Under the pieces are notes generated by a model. The model was not told where the DNA came from and made no database searches. It worked only from the letters and a program-made list of their open reading frames with translations. From contig NZ_AHMP02000003.1 in the NCBI RefSeq assembly GCF_000243735.2, positions 2,502,001 through 2,566,000 on the forward strand: a stretch of DNA of 64,000 bases. Direction: 5' to 3'. This stretch comes from Leptospira kmetyi serovar Malaysia str. Bejo-Iso9 (GTDB lineage: Bacteria > Spirochaetota > Leptospiria > Leptospirales > Leptospiraceae). Both the position numbers and the translations under genes were made by a program. Positions 19,077 through 29,827 of this stretch are shown here, one piece after another (position 1 is the first letter of the stretch; every line of letters begins with the position of its first letter).

Positions 19077-19121
19077 GGAGTTCCTACATTCGTTTGTAAA
19101 ACGAAAAAACGTAGGAACTCC
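19077..19121. repeat. Dispersed repeat, copy B (inverted-repeat element)
   Basis: GGAGTTCCTAC (19077-19087) and GTAGGAACTCC (19111-19121) are perfect 11-base inverted arms around a 23-base A-rich loop that matches copy A except at a few positions. Elements of this look recur in Leptospira chromosomes (recollection, not searched). This and copy A account for most of the gene-free stretch upstream of ccr. Confidence 0.65.
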
Positions 19122-19168
19122 CACCAAAATTGGTGTAGATCAAATACCAAAGTTCAGAAATCTGTGCT

Positions 19169-20417
<1,249 letters not shown>

Positions 20418-20449
20418 TTTCTTACCGAACTCTCCGATTCTTCGGATAA

Positions 20450-20480
20450 AAAAAACCCCGGAAGCGAAAGCCTTCGGGGT
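20450..20480 (+). terminator. Rho-independent terminator after ccr
   Basis: AAAACCCCG pairs with CGGGGTTTT in a long hairpin with an inner GAAA-loop stem, followed by TTTTTATTTT, 32 bases after the ccr stop. The A-rich 5' flank lets it work for the leftward gene at 20531 as well. Confidence 0.88.
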
Positions 20481-20530
20481 TTTTTATTTTGATTGCGATC
20501 ATCGATTCGGGATCGCGCATGGAACGGTCC

Positions 20531-21517
20531 TTAAACCAAAACGGGCAGTTTATTAGAAGGATGAATCCGATTCAGTTTTTGTTTCAAGAGAGAATAGGTT
20601 TTCCCCTTAATCGCATAGGAACCTATGTCCGAGGAAGAATCTCCCGAATAAAAAACCTGCGCTTGTTGCGTGTCGATCTGAACGTTGGTCAAACCCAAGT
20701 TAAGAAGCTGTTCCACTTCTTCCCTATATTCGAACGAACGATCCCCTCTTCTTCTTACGTCCGTGATCTTTCCGTTTTTGCAAAATACGTCGTCTCCCAT
20801 ATCGTAGAACTTTCCGATCGGAAACAAAAGATCGGGGAAATTATCTTGAACGATCAAAGGATGCCATCCGTCGACTTCCATAGGAATCTGAAACGCAAAC
20901 CTTTCCTTCTGCAAAACGTAAAAGGATTCGTCCTCCGCGTTTTTAAACGTTCTTAACGCAACGGCGGGCATTTCGGTGGAACCGTATTGTTCGATCAGAA
21001 AGATACCCGGAAATCTCTGAAAGATTTTCTTAATATCTGAGAAATAAATTCTTTCCCCGCCGAGTTTGATCCCTTTCAGATTGGAAAGGGAAACGGATGA
21101 ATCGTCGATCAACTCTCGAATCACGCTCGGATAACAGGAGATGACGTGCGGATTAAAACCGTCTAACTGATTCACTTCGTCGAGTTGAAACGATCTCATC
21201 GAAATCGCTCCCATCTGCAGTTTCACCGCCGCTTCCGTATGAGAAATCCCGCCGAACAAAGCGATTCTTTCGGGATACGCCTGATAGAATTCGACATAAG
21301 GTCGAATGACCCTCTTTGCTATGTCCGCAACGTCCGATTTCGACCTTGGAATCAACAAAGGTTCCGATGTGCTTCCGCTCGAAGCCTGAATGATTACGTC
21401 CTCTCCGATCGGTTTCTTTTGAAGAAACAAGTCGATCTCTTGTTCCGTAAGTTTTCCCTTCTTAAGAATTTCCAAATATTCTTTTTTTAGATAATCCTTT
21501 CCTACATACTCGTTCAT
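20531..21517 (-). CDS. Short adenylate-forming (AMP-binding) enzyme, PaaK-like
   Basis: The start is the ATG at 21517 with AAGG upstream. This 328-residue protein has the AMP-binding P-loop IIQASSGSTSEPLLIPRS near residue 43. The later motifs are GIKLGGERIYFSDI, FLIEQYGSTEMPAVALRTF (A5-like), GKFYDMGDDVFCKNGKITDVRRRGDRS (A7/A8-like) and a short C-terminal lobe. The overall type is phenylacetate-CoA ligase (PaaK)-like. It is about 100 residues shorter than PaaK, mostly at the N-terminus, yet keeps the core motifs. Its substrate may be an acid to be activated to an acyl-AMP; this is not determinable here. Confidence 0.78.
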   Translation of the reverse strand: MNEYVGKDYLKKEYLEILKKGKLTEQEIDLFLQKKPIGEDVIIQASSGSTSEPLLIPRSKSDVADIAKRVIRPYVEFYQAYPERIALFGGISHTEAAVKLQMGAISMRSFQLDEVNQLDGFNPHVISCYPSVIRELIDDSSVSLSNLKGIKLGGERIYFSDIKKIFQRFPGIFLIEQYGSTEMPAVALRTFKNAEDESFYVLQKERFAFQIPMEVDGWHPLIVQDNFPDLLFPIGKFYDMGDDVFCKNGKITDVRRRGDRSFEYREEVEQLLNLGLTNVQIDTQQAQVFYSGDSSSDIGSYAIKGKTYSLLKQKLNRIHPSNKLPVLV

Positions 21518-21707
21518 TTTCACCTTCTTTTATCAAATGACATTGTTTAATTTTTGCGGCGCATTAAAATTACGATATTAGCTTATACGATATTCCTAAT
21601 TTCCAATATAAAAGACTGATAAACTAATGATCGCTATGCGCATCGGCTTCTTTTCATTTCGTCCGTTCTATAATAATCAAATTTCAACGGGGAAATTAAT
21701 TTACCGT

Positions 21708-21736
21708 TTGACTCTATTATTTCAACTCCATTTAAT
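21708..21736 (+). promoter_or_regulatory. Predicted promoter of the SpoIIE-TPR gene
   Basis: TTGACT (21708-21713) and TTTAAT (21731-21736) are 17 bases apart in the AT-rich divergent region; GGGA lies 6 bases before the ATG at 21783. Confidence 0.55.
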
Positions 21737-21782
21737 ATCCCTTCAGAATTTTTCACGCTTTTGATTCGAAAAGGGATTTACA

Positions 21783-24659
21783 ATGACGAATTTTCTCCAG
21801 CTCAATTATTACTCGATCGGTTACATCTCCGGAACGATTTTCTCCGCGTTCCTCTTGGTTTACCTCTTGAGCTTAAAGGGAAAGTCGAAACAAACCTGGT
21901 TGTTAGTCGGTTACTTCCTTTTTGCATTGATCCTCAACGTTGGCTTCGTAATGAGAACGTCTCTTTTTACTCAGGACGTTGCAAAACCCGCCAGCTTTCT
22001 TATCGCTCTTTATACTTGTTTCTCGAATTTGGTTCTTCTTTCGTTTATCTATTCATTTCCTAAGAATAGAAACAGAAAGGAATCCTACGTTTTCTTTTTT
22101 ATTTTGGCGGCGTTGGGAATCTACGGATATCTCTATTATATATTACAAAATCTTAATTCGGAAGTTTTTTACAACTTCGACACGCAACTTTTCGAATTTC
22201 AAACGCCGCAGTCCACGGCGCCGATGGGTTTGATCCACTTCCTCACCTTTCTTTGGATTCTTACCGTTATCATCCGTAAGACGATCAGCGAAGAAAGAGA
22301 ATTCAGAAGAACGGAAAACAACTCGGATACGAAATTCCTTCATCTGTTAAGTCCGAACGCGAGAATGCTCCGTTCCTTCGGTTGGGCAGTCGTTTTACAC
22401 ACTTGTTTTTCCGCGGTCTACGTTTTGTACGCGGCCAATAAGATTTCCTTCGCCGATTTTCAGCTCATTCTTACTTCTGCTACGAGCCTTCAGCTCTTCA
22501 TCTATACGGTCATTTATCTGAACAATTCTCCCCAACCTTCCTCGTTTATGGTTAAGATCGTGGGGGTCACGTTAGTCACCACTTTGACGATTCTCAGCGT
22601 TGTTTCAAGAATCACGTTCAGAATCAACGAAACCTATTTTGACGAAGCGCGAAACATAGAAATCGAAACCATCATCAAGAACATTAGCAAATTAGATAAA
22701 TCTGTTATTCCGGACAATGTTTTATACGTTTCTTCCAGGCCGAAAAGCGACGGTTTGTTCGCCACCGGCTTTCGAGTGGAACATAAAAAACTCAACGCGA
22801 TCCAATCCAAACTTCTGTTTCAAAGCGAAGCGGCGGAAATGGGGAAATATCTTAAAAAGATTCAAAACAAGGTTTTGTCCTCGAAAAACGAATGGAAGGA
22901 CTACTACGGGATCGAGGAGAATTCTTCCGTATCCGTTTCCAATCGCATGTACCGCTCCTTAAAACTCGCAAACGGAGAAACGATCCTTCTCGTTCGTTAT
23001 CTGTTTAAAAGCGGGGATTCCATCTACGAAGTCGCTTATCCGTATTCTTCCTATATGGAAATGGTTCACTCCATCGTTTTGAAGATGGCGACATTGATCG
23101 TATTCACCGCGTTGTTGATTCTATTATTATTTCCTTATCTATTCCACGGAGGATTGATCCGTCCTTTGATGTCTCTTTTGAGCGGAGTAAAGGAAGTCAA
23201 CGAAGGTCAATACGAGGTTTCGGTTCCTGTGCAAGCCGAGGATGAGATCGGTTTCTTATCCAGATCCTTCAATCACATGGTGGCTTCGATTCGTTCCGCT
23301 CAGGAAAAACTGAAGGACTACGCTGAAACCTTGGAAGAGAAAGTCGTGGAAAGAACGCACGAACTCCAACAAAGTTTGGAGAAGGTTCAGGAACTCAAAA
23401 CAAAACAGGACGCGGATTATTATCTCACTTCTCTTTTGATTCAACCTCTCGGTCAGAACAAATCCACTTCGGAAAACGTGTTCGTCGAATTCTTAACCGA
23501 ACAAAAAAAGAAATTCCAATTCAAACGTTGGGCTTCCGAAATCGGAGGGGATCTTTGTGTTTCGAGTAAGATCACTCTCAAAGGAAAAAGTTATTCAGTC
23601 ATTCTCAACGGAGACGCGATGGGTAAGTCCATGCAAGGAGCGGGCGGCGCGTTGGTTCTCGGCTCCGTGTTCGAAGCGATCTTGGAACGTTCCAGAAATT
23701 CCTTCGACGTGATGAATCTTTTTCCCGAACGCTGGTTAAAGAACACTTTTATAGAACTTCATAATATATTCACGAGCTTTGACGGAACGATGCTCGTTTC
23801 CGTTTTCGTCTGTCTTCTCGACGAAGAATCCGGTCTTCTATATTATATGAACGCGGAACATCCGCTTCCCGCCTATTACAGAGACGGGGTCGCGAACTTT
23901 CTTCCTCATCGTTTCTTTTACAGAAAACTCGGAATGCCGATCAATATGGAAACGAGTCTTCACATCAACACGTTTCAGTTTCAACCGAACGACGTGTTAT
24001 TGATCGGTTCTGACGGAAGGGACGATATTCTCATCCAAGACGAATCCGGTACGAACATGAACGAAAACGAGGAACTCTTTTTGAAATGTGTGGAAAGAGC
24101 GAACGGAAATCTTCAAGAGATCGTAAAGCAGATCAAAAACGCGGGGGAAGTGACGGACGATATTTCCCTGATCCGAGTCGAATACAGATTGAACAAAGCG
24201 GCCGAACTCGTAGAGTCCGAAGAAATCAACAAGGCTTACAAAAAAGCGCATCAGGAATTCAAACAGAAAAACTACGACGATACGATTCCCCTTCTCGAGG
24301 AGATTCTCGCAAAAGATCCGATCTATCAAAGAAGCAGAAAAATTCTCAAACTTCTCACCAACGCCTATATTCAAAAAAAGCAATATCAAAAAGCGGCGGA
24401 AATCGCCCTTCATTACAGCAACACGAGTCCGGAGGATTCAGATTGTCTCTTTATTCTTTCCAAGTGTTATAAGAATTCGGGAAACATCAAGAACGCCACA
24501 GACTTCGGAGAAAGACTCAGACTCAGAAACCCGGAACATAAGCAAAATCTAATACATTTATCCGAAATATATCAGACCGCGGGCGACGTCAGCCGCGCTA
24601 CGATGTTGATCAACGAGGCCAAATATTATGAGAATAACGGAAACCACAGTGAACAGTGA
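21783..24659 (+). CDS. Membrane sensor SpoIIE-type phosphatase with HAMP and C-terminal TPR
   Basis: This 958-residue protein has about seven N-terminal membrane helices (residues 10-280), an extracytoplasmic sensor (about 281-425) and another helix (about 427-450). A HAMP domain follows (GGLIRPLMSLLSGVKEVNEG...EDEIGFLSRSFNHMV, about 455-510), then a coiled coil and a SpoIIE-type PP2C domain (about 575-805) with SEIGGDLCVS, ILNGDAMGKSMQGAGGALV, LLIGSDGRDDI and VTDDISLIRV. The metal-binding Asp residues are present. Three or so TPR units (about 810-955) end the protein. It would dephosphorylate a STAS protein in response to an outside signal. The TPR tail overlaps the next gene by 32 bases. 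Confidence 0.92.
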   Translation: MTNFLQLNYYSIGYISGTIFSAFLLVYLLSLKGKSKQTWLLVGYFLFALILNVGFVMRTSLFTQDVAKPASFLIALYTCFSNLVLLSFIYSFPKNRNRKESYVFFFILAALGIYGYLYYILQNLNSEVFYNFDTQLFEFQTPQSTAPMGLIHFLTFLWILTVIIRKTISEEREFRRTENNSDTKFLHLLSPNARMLRSFGWAVVLHTCFSAVYVLYAANKISFADFQLILTSATSLQLFIYTVIYLNNSPQPSSFMVKIVGVTLVTTLTILSVVSRITFRINETYFDEARNIEIETIIKNISKLDKSVIPDNVLYVSSRPKSDGLFATGFRVEHKKLNAIQSKLLFQSEAAEMGKYLKKIQNKVLSSKNEWKDYYGIEENSSVSVSNRMYRSLKLANGETILLVRYLFKSGDSIYEVAYPYSSYMEMVHSIVLKMATLIVFTALLILLLFPYLFHGGLIRPLMSLLSGVKEVNEGQYEVSVPVQAEDEIGFLSRSFNHMVASIRSAQEKLKDYAETLEEKVVERTHELQQSLEKVQELKTKQDADYYLTSLLIQPLGQNKSTSENVFVEFLTEQKKKFQFKRWASEIGGDLCVSSKITLKGKSYSVILNGDAMGKSMQGAGGALVLGSVFEAILERSRNSFDVMNLFPERWLKNTFIELHNIFTSFDGTMLVSVFVCLLDEESGLLYYMNAEHPLPAYYRDGVANFLPHRFFYRKLGMPINMETSLHINTFQFQPNDVLLIGSDGRDDILIQDESGTNMNENEELFLKCVERANGNLQEIVKQIKNAGEVTDDISLIRVEYRLNKAAELVESEEINKAYKKAHQEFKQKNYDDTIPLLEEILAKDPIYQRSRKILKLLTNAYIQKKQYQKAAEIALHYSNTSPEDSDCLFILSKCYKNSGNIKNATDFGERLRLRNPEHKQNLIHLSEIYQTAGDVSRATMLINEAKYYENNGNHSEQ

Positions 24660-26271
24660 AGACACCTTAATTTCGAATATTAAAAAAGTAAAACAATACG
24701 CCCCTTCCACCGAAAGAAGGGAACACGGCCGTATCGACGTTCGTATGGGCGGGGATATCATTCTTTTCGCTTCGCATCCGAACTGGAAGGAAACGAAAGA
24801 ATTTAAGGTCTTGGATTATTCTTCCCTGGGTCTCGGAATCGAAAGTCTGGATCAAGATTTGAATCTTTCGAACGAAGAACTGAAGGAAAACATTTCGATC
24901 CAGGTGGACTTCAGACTTTCGCCCAAGGACACGAACCCGTATAACTTCATCTGTCGGGTCGCAAACAAATCGCAAAAGGATACCCAACCGGTTCGATTGG
25001 GATTGCATCGGATCTTAGGTTCCGAGGATATGTTCGGCGATAAGGCTGAAAGTCTTATGGAAATTTCGGATCAGATCCCGCTCTTCGGATTGATGGATCA
25101 TCCGTTTCTATACGATCAGACTTCTCTGATCAAAGTAAAAAGAATCTCCAAAAAACAATTCCTGATCGAAAACTACGATCAATCTCTGGCGATCTTTCCA
25201 TCCATGGAAATCGTTTTCAGCTTGAATCTATTCACGGGCAACGAACCGATCCACGCCAAAGTCGAAGCGGTTCGTCCGATCGCGGGGGGAATCAGCTTTT
25301 TGGCGAACATCGATTTTCTTTCGGAGAACACCGAAAAGGCGATCGTGCGCTATTTTCTTCGATTGATCGACATCGGTCCGTTCGCTCTTAGAAAAATCGG
25401 ATTCAATACCGCTAATATAAAAAACATCATGACGTATCGCTTCGTCAAGTCCCAGCAGGAATACGTGGAAGTTTTGAAGTTAAGAAAACTTGCATATTCC
25501 GCGGTTAAAAAATTGAGCAAGGAAGCGGATCTATCGGACGTTTCCCACTGGTATGATCCGAACTGCAGAATCATCACCGCTTGGCATCACAATCGTCTGA
25601 TCGGAAGCGCAAACGTATTCTTTGCGAACGGAGAAGACATTCCTTTCGAACTGCAAAGACATATCAAACCGGAAGAATTCAAAAAACTTCCCAACCCGAA
25701 GGACATGATCGAAGTCGTGGGTTTGTGTATGCACCACGATTATCGTAAAAGCGATATTCTCATGGGAATTTTCGAAAGAATCTTTCACGTTTTGATCACC
25801 ACGAACAAATCGTATATCATTGCGGCTTCCGATCCTTATCTATGGAAAGTGTACGAACCATTGGGTTTCGAAAAAACGGGAATCAAATATACTCTTCATA
25901 AAACGAGAGAATTGGTTTTGGACGTAATCATGGTTCATAGAAGAGTGGGAACGTACGGAGGTCTGAAACTGGATCCGATGCGTTGGAACGAACTCTATCG
26001 AGACATGTCGCGTTATTTGGACGGTCAAGGGGCGTTGCCGAAGACGATGGGTTATAAGATTCTTTCTCCGATCTATAAAACCTATATCGAATACGCGAAG
26101 TTCTTGGACAATTCTCATCAGATGATTAAACAAACCCAACAGGGAATCATCCAATCCGGGATCGTTCAAAAAGTATTGGATTACGAAATCATAAAACGAT
26201 TTATCGACAACTATCAGAGCCAACAATCCGAAAACGGAAAAAACAATTCGGATTCGGATCGGAACTCTTAA
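24628..26271 (+). CDS. PilZ domain fused to a GNAT/acyl-HSL-synthase-like acyltransferase
   Basis: This 547-residue protein starts inside the previous gene (32-base overlap). Residues about 20-115 are a PilZ-like domain with RREHGRIDVRMGGDIILF and DYSSLGLGIES, the two c-di-GMP-binding motifs in relaxed form. A second beta-rich part (about 125-240) looks like a further PilZ-type barrel. Residues about 270-430 resemble the FeeM/N-acyl amino acid synthase branch of GNAT acyltransferases (VLKLRKLAY, ADLSDVSHWYDPNCRIITAWHHNRLIGSANVFF, EVVGLCMHHDYRKSDILMGIFERIF, YEPLGFEKTG). The inferred role is a c-di-GMP-responsive acyltransferase working with the SpoIIE protein. Confidence 0.8.
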   Translation: MRITETTVNSEDTLISNIKKVKQYAPSTERREHGRIDVRMGGDIILFASHPNWKETKEFKVLDYSSLGLGIESLDQDLNLSNEELKENISIQVDFRLSPKDTNPYNFICRVANKSQKDTQPVRLGLHRILGSEDMFGDKAESLMEISDQIPLFGLMDHPFLYDQTSLIKVKRISKKQFLIENYDQSLAIFPSMEIVFSLNLFTGNEPIHAKVEAVRPIAGGISFLANIDFLSENTEKAIVRYFLRLIDIGPFALRKIGFNTANIKNIMTYRFVKSQQEYVEVLKLRKLAYSAVKKLSKEADLSDVSHWYDPNCRIITAWHHNRLIGSANVFFANGEDIPFELQRHIKPEEFKKLPNPKDMIEVVGLCMHHDYRKSDILMGIFERIFHVLITTNKSYIIAASDPYLWKVYEPLGFEKTGIKYTLHKTRELVLDVIMVHRRVGTYGGLKLDPMRWNELYRDMSRYLDGQGALPKTMGYKILSPIYKTYIEYAKFLDNSHQMIKQTQQGIIQSGIVQKVLDYEIIKRFIDNYQSQQSENGKNNSDSDRNS

Positions 26272-27203
26272 CGTTCGATCAGATTGTAAAAAGGCGCGAT
26301 CCTGTAACGAATGATGAAGGAGCGAATGATCCGTTCGTATTCTTTCGGATTTCTGTTCCAATTTTCGCTGTGTTTCGCATTCCACGTTGTTAGGTGAATT
26401 TCCTTTTCCTTTACGGACAACTTGGAGAAGATCCGTTCCGAATGAGAAGGCAAGGTCGCAACGTCCGCAGCCGAGTGCATCAACAAGGTCGGAGTTTTTA
26501 TATCTTCCGCAAAATATTCCGGAGAAGAATCCTTTAGATCCGCACCCGATCGAACCGACGCGAGCCATATCGCGGAAGGCAACATCGTTAAGATCAAAGA
26601 AGAATATTGAACGACCGCCCTTTCTCGAAACACGACGGTGGCTTTGCTGTAAGAGGAATCCGCAAGAAGAAAGGAGAATCTTTCCCCGGACTTCGCAAGA
26701 GCAAGCAATGAAATCGCCGCTCCCATGGATTGCCCCGCAATCGCGATCTCCGAGGATTTCAATCCGGTTCTGTTTTTAAACCACTGTATGATTTCGAGAA
26801 GATCGTCCTTTTCGTAATAACCGTATGTCGAAGATTCTCCCGTACTCAAACCGTGATATCGTACGTCGTAAACCAACGACGAACATCCCAAACGATAAAA
26901 GAACTGCGCGTATTTGAGAACGGCGTAACGAGTTACCGTATAACCGTGCGTAATCACGGAGCCGCAACGGTTCTTATGTTTCGGTTCGAACAACCAAGCT
27001 TTGATCGTAACTTGTTTTAAAGGAATGGTTACTTCGGTCGGATTGTCGTATAAACCGAATTTGGCGAGAGAAGCGATGTTCTGTTCTTTTTTATCCTCTT
27101 CTAAGGTTTTCTTCTTAAAATGAATGATCTGATCCGAGAAATAAAACACTGCAAGTGCATAAGAAACGGAAATTAAACTTAAAATTAGAACAAATCGTTT
27201 CAT
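26268..27203 (-). CDS. Alpha/beta hydrolase, membrane-anchored
   Basis: This 311-residue protein starts with a signal anchor (KRFVLILSLISVSYALAVFYFS). It shows the alpha/beta-hydrolase core: VITHGYTVTRYAVLKYAQFFYRLG (oxyanion), LVYDVRYHGLSTGE, the nucleophile AIAGQSMGAAIS, then LLMHSAADVATLPSHSERIF and a His in WNAKHSENW. It resembles periplasmic or inner-membrane peptidase/esterase members of the family. It converges on the PilZ-acyltransferase gene with a 4-base overlap of stops. Confidence 0.88.
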   Translation of the reverse strand: MKRFVLILSLISVSYALAVFYFSDQIIHFKKKTLEEDKKEQNIASLAKFGLYDNPTEVTIPLKQVTIKAWLFEPKHKNRCGSVITHGYTVTRYAVLKYAQFFYRLGCSSLVYDVRYHGLSTGESSTYGYYEKDDLLEIIQWFKNRTGLKSSEIAIAGQSMGAAISLLALAKSGERFSFLLADSSYSKATVVFRERAVVQYSSLILTMLPSAIWLASVRSGADLKDSSPEYFAEDIKTPTLLMHSAADVATLPSHSERIFSKLSVKEKEIHLTTWNAKHSENWNRNPKEYERIIRSFIIRYRIAPFYNLIER

Positions 27204-27478
27204 AGATAGGCTACCATTCGAAAAATGTAATCTAAGGAAATCGAGTCGTCAGTCAATCTATTATTGCTTATGAAATGAACAAAATGACAAAAAAAAGTTT
27301 TTTATCTAACAAACGGACTAAAAAAACATATTTAAGTAGGAATCGTTAATTTGAATATTATTCTATTTTGATACGTTTTCTTTTTCAAAAGAGGAACGAA
27401 CATCCGATAAAACGGATTGCTTTTTTCGTTTTTTAGATACCGTTTTTTACCCGATCTATCGATTGTTTTTAAAAACTC

Positions 27479-29827
27479 ATGCATCTTCCCAAAGCGATTC
27501 TTTTCACCCAATGTCTTCAAAACGATTTTACCGCTCTCATTGAAAAATACGATCCGCTTCCGAACGCACTGCACGTAGGTTATCAGGAAGCCAAACGTCT
27601 TTTAGGCGAGATGGTCGAGTACGGTCCGATTCATTCTTTGATAGAATGGGCTTATTCGGTGGATAAAAAAGATCTTTGGATCGTTCATATACGAGACTGG
27701 CACGATCTTTCCGATTCTTCCCAAAAGGAACATCTCGCTCAGTTCGGTTCTCATTGTATCAAAAACACGAAAGGCGCCGAGTTTGTTTTCGAATCGTGGA
27801 TCGGAAATCAAAAGGACAGACACGAAATCGTAAACGCTTCCGGTTTGAACGATTTCGTGGACACTTCCTTGGAGGAAATCCTAAAACCGTTAAAAGGACA
27901 TACGATCAAGGTCGGACTTACGGGTGTTTGGACCGAAGCGAAGATTCAATTTCTTGCATACGATCTGAGAACCCGTTATCCCGAATGGGAGTTGGCGATC
28001 TGCCCCGCCCTCACCGCTTCCTCGTCGATCGGAATGCACTTTATCGCATTGGATCAGATGCGCGAAATCTTAGGAGTGAAAATTTTTCCTTCCATAGGAG
28101 CGTTCACTTCCTTTTTGAGCGGGACCGTTCCCAACTTGGAAAAAAGAATCACACATTCTAGAATTTCGACGGATCATTTTCGTTACGACGATTCATACAA
28201 GATCGGAGATACGGACGAAAAACTTCTTCTGTATCTTTTCCGCGATTGTAAAGACGTGGAGTTCCGTTGTTTGGACGGAGGATTTTCGGGCAACGTCGTA
28301 TTAAAATCCAAGTCCGTGGATCATATCGGTCACAATCAGGTTCCTTCCGTGATTAAGATCGGACCGAGGGATTTGATCGCCAAAGAAAGGATCTCCTTTG
28401 AAAGAATCGAAGAAGTTTTAGGAAACAACGCGCCTTCCATCGTGGACTTCGCCGAACTGGAAGCGAGGGGCGCGATCAAATACCGCTACGCCGCGATGCT
28501 CGAAGGAAACGTAAGAACGTTTCAAAAAACGTTCGAGAACTCGGAGAACGTCTCCGAACTCAACTCCATATCGGATGTGGTATTCTTAAAACAACTCGGA
28601 AAATTATACGAAGCCGCCTCCCAAGAGAAGTTAAACTTATTAGAATATTATGATTTTCAATCAAAGTATGCGCCGGGCGTCCGCAGAAGAACCGAAGCCA
28701 TTCTCGGGAAACCGGCCGAAGGCGACACGATCGAAATCGAACCCGGCGTTGTTGTCCGAAACGTCTGTAAGTTTTACGAAGAGGATTTAATCTCTCTCAA
28801 AGAATACGCGGCCGTGGCTCATTATACTTCCTATGTTCACGGGGATTTAAACGGAGCCAACATCATACTGGACGCGCAGAACAACGTATGGTTGATCGAT
28901 TTTTTCCACACTCACAAAGGACATATTCTCAGGGATCTGATCAAACTCGAAAACGATATCCTGTTCATCTTCACGAAAATCCAAAACGCGGAAGAATGGA
29001 GAGAAGCGATTCTACTCAGCGACGAACTGATGAAAGTCCCCGACTTAGGAGTTCCCCTTCCCGAAACTTCCAAAAGAATTTGGAAACATCCAAAGATCGC
29101 AAAAGCGTATTCCGTGATCGCACATCTTCGTTCTTTTTATCCTTCCTTGATAAGAATGGATCGCGATCCGTATCAGTTACACGCGGGCGCGCTTCGGTAC
29201 GCCATGCATACTCTTTCTTTCGACGAATCGAACGAGTGGCAAAAAAAATGGGCCTTGTATCACGGAAGTCTTTGTATAGAAGGAATCCGGGAATACATTC
29301 AAAGATCGAAAACGCTTCGGATCGATTATCTCAAAACGGAACAACACAATCGGGAACTTTCCAGGATCGGTCTCACCATTCTTCCGGGAAGAAAGGATCG
29401 GGATCGAAACTTGGAAGAGGATATAACCACGATTCAAAAAGAAGGAATCACTCATATACTTTGTCTGTTGACCGAAAACGAATTTTCGGAATACGGAGTT
29501 AAGGATCTCAAACATCAATACGAAAGACACGGATTGAACGTCTATCATTGTCCGGTCTTGGATCAAACCGCGCCCGTGTTCGATCAGGCGATCCCCGCTT
29601 TGCAATGGATGGACAAAGCCATCTCACAAAACGGAAAGGTACTCATACACTGCGTGGGAGGTTTGGGAAGATCGGGAACGCTGGCGGCCGCGTATACGAT
29701 CTGGAAGGAAAAACTCGACGCAAAGGAAGCGATTTCCTTAGTGCGGGAATCCCGAAGCGAACGAGCGATCGAATCCAGGATTCAGGAAGAATTTCTGGCG
29801 GACTTCGAAATCAAAGTAAAAAATTAG
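27479..29827 (+). CDS. Fusion of isochorismatase-like, kinase-like and dual-specificity phosphatase domains
   Basis: This 782-residue protein has three parts. (1) Residues 5-215 are isochorismatase-like: LFTQCLQNDF with Asp16, FGSHCIKNTKGAEFV, and GLTGVWTEAKIQF, where the usual nucleophilic Cys is replaced by Lys155, so this part is probably inactive as a hydrolase. (2) Residues about 240-600 look like an APH-type small-molecule kinase: VIKIG with Lys293, the catalytic loop HGDLNGAN (454-461) and WLIDFF with Asp474. (3) Residues about 628-780 are a dual-specificity phosphatase: general acid Asp695 in CPVLDQTAP, P-loop HCVGGLGRSG with Cys725 and Arg731. It stands alone with no visible RBS. Function unknown; possibly phospho-signalling. 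Confidence 0.82.
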   Translation: MHLPKAILFTQCLQNDFTALIEKYDPLPNALHVGYQEAKRLLGEMVEYGPIHSLIEWAYSVDKKDLWIVHIRDWHDLSDSSQKEHLAQFGSHCIKNTKGAEFVFESWIGNQKDRHEIVNASGLNDFVDTSLEEILKPLKGHTIKVGLTGVWTEAKIQFLAYDLRTRYPEWELAICPALTASSSIGMHFIALDQMREILGVKIFPSIGAFTSFLSGTVPNLEKRITHSRISTDHFRYDDSYKIGDTDEKLLLYLFRDCKDVEFRCLDGGFSGNVVLKSKSVDHIGHNQVPSVIKIGPRDLIAKERISFERIEEVLGNNAPSIVDFAELEARGAIKYRYAAMLEGNVRTFQKTFENSENVSELNSISDVVFLKQLGKLYEAASQEKLNLLEYYDFQSKYAPGVRRRTEAILGKPAEGDTIEIEPGVVVRNVCKFYEEDLISLKEYAAVAHYTSYVHGDLNGANIILDAQNNVWLIDFFHTHKGHILRDLIKLENDILFIFTKIQNAEEWREAILLSDELMKVPDLGVPLPETSKRIWKHPKIAKAYSVIAHLRSFYPSLIRMDRDPYQLHAGALRYAMHTLSFDESNEWQKKWALYHGSLCIEGIREYIQRSKTLRIDYLKTEQHNRELSRIGLTILPGRKDRDRNLEEDITTIQKEGITHILCLLTENEFSEYGVKDLKHQYERHGLNVYHCPVLDQTAPVFDQAIPALQWMDKAISQNGKVLIHCVGGLGRSGTLAAAYTIWKEKLDAKEAISLVRESRSERAIESRIQEEFLADFEIKVKN

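Noticed and set aside
27402..27417. ATCCG/CGGAT hairpin followed by T-runs as a rightward terminator
   Set aside because: The stem is only 5 bases and no rightward gene lies upstream of it.
27332..27574. Leftward open frame of 80 codons overlapping the start of the fusion gene
   Set aside because: Basic, low-complexity product in an AT-rich stretch, overlapping a clearly coding frame, with no RBS or family match.
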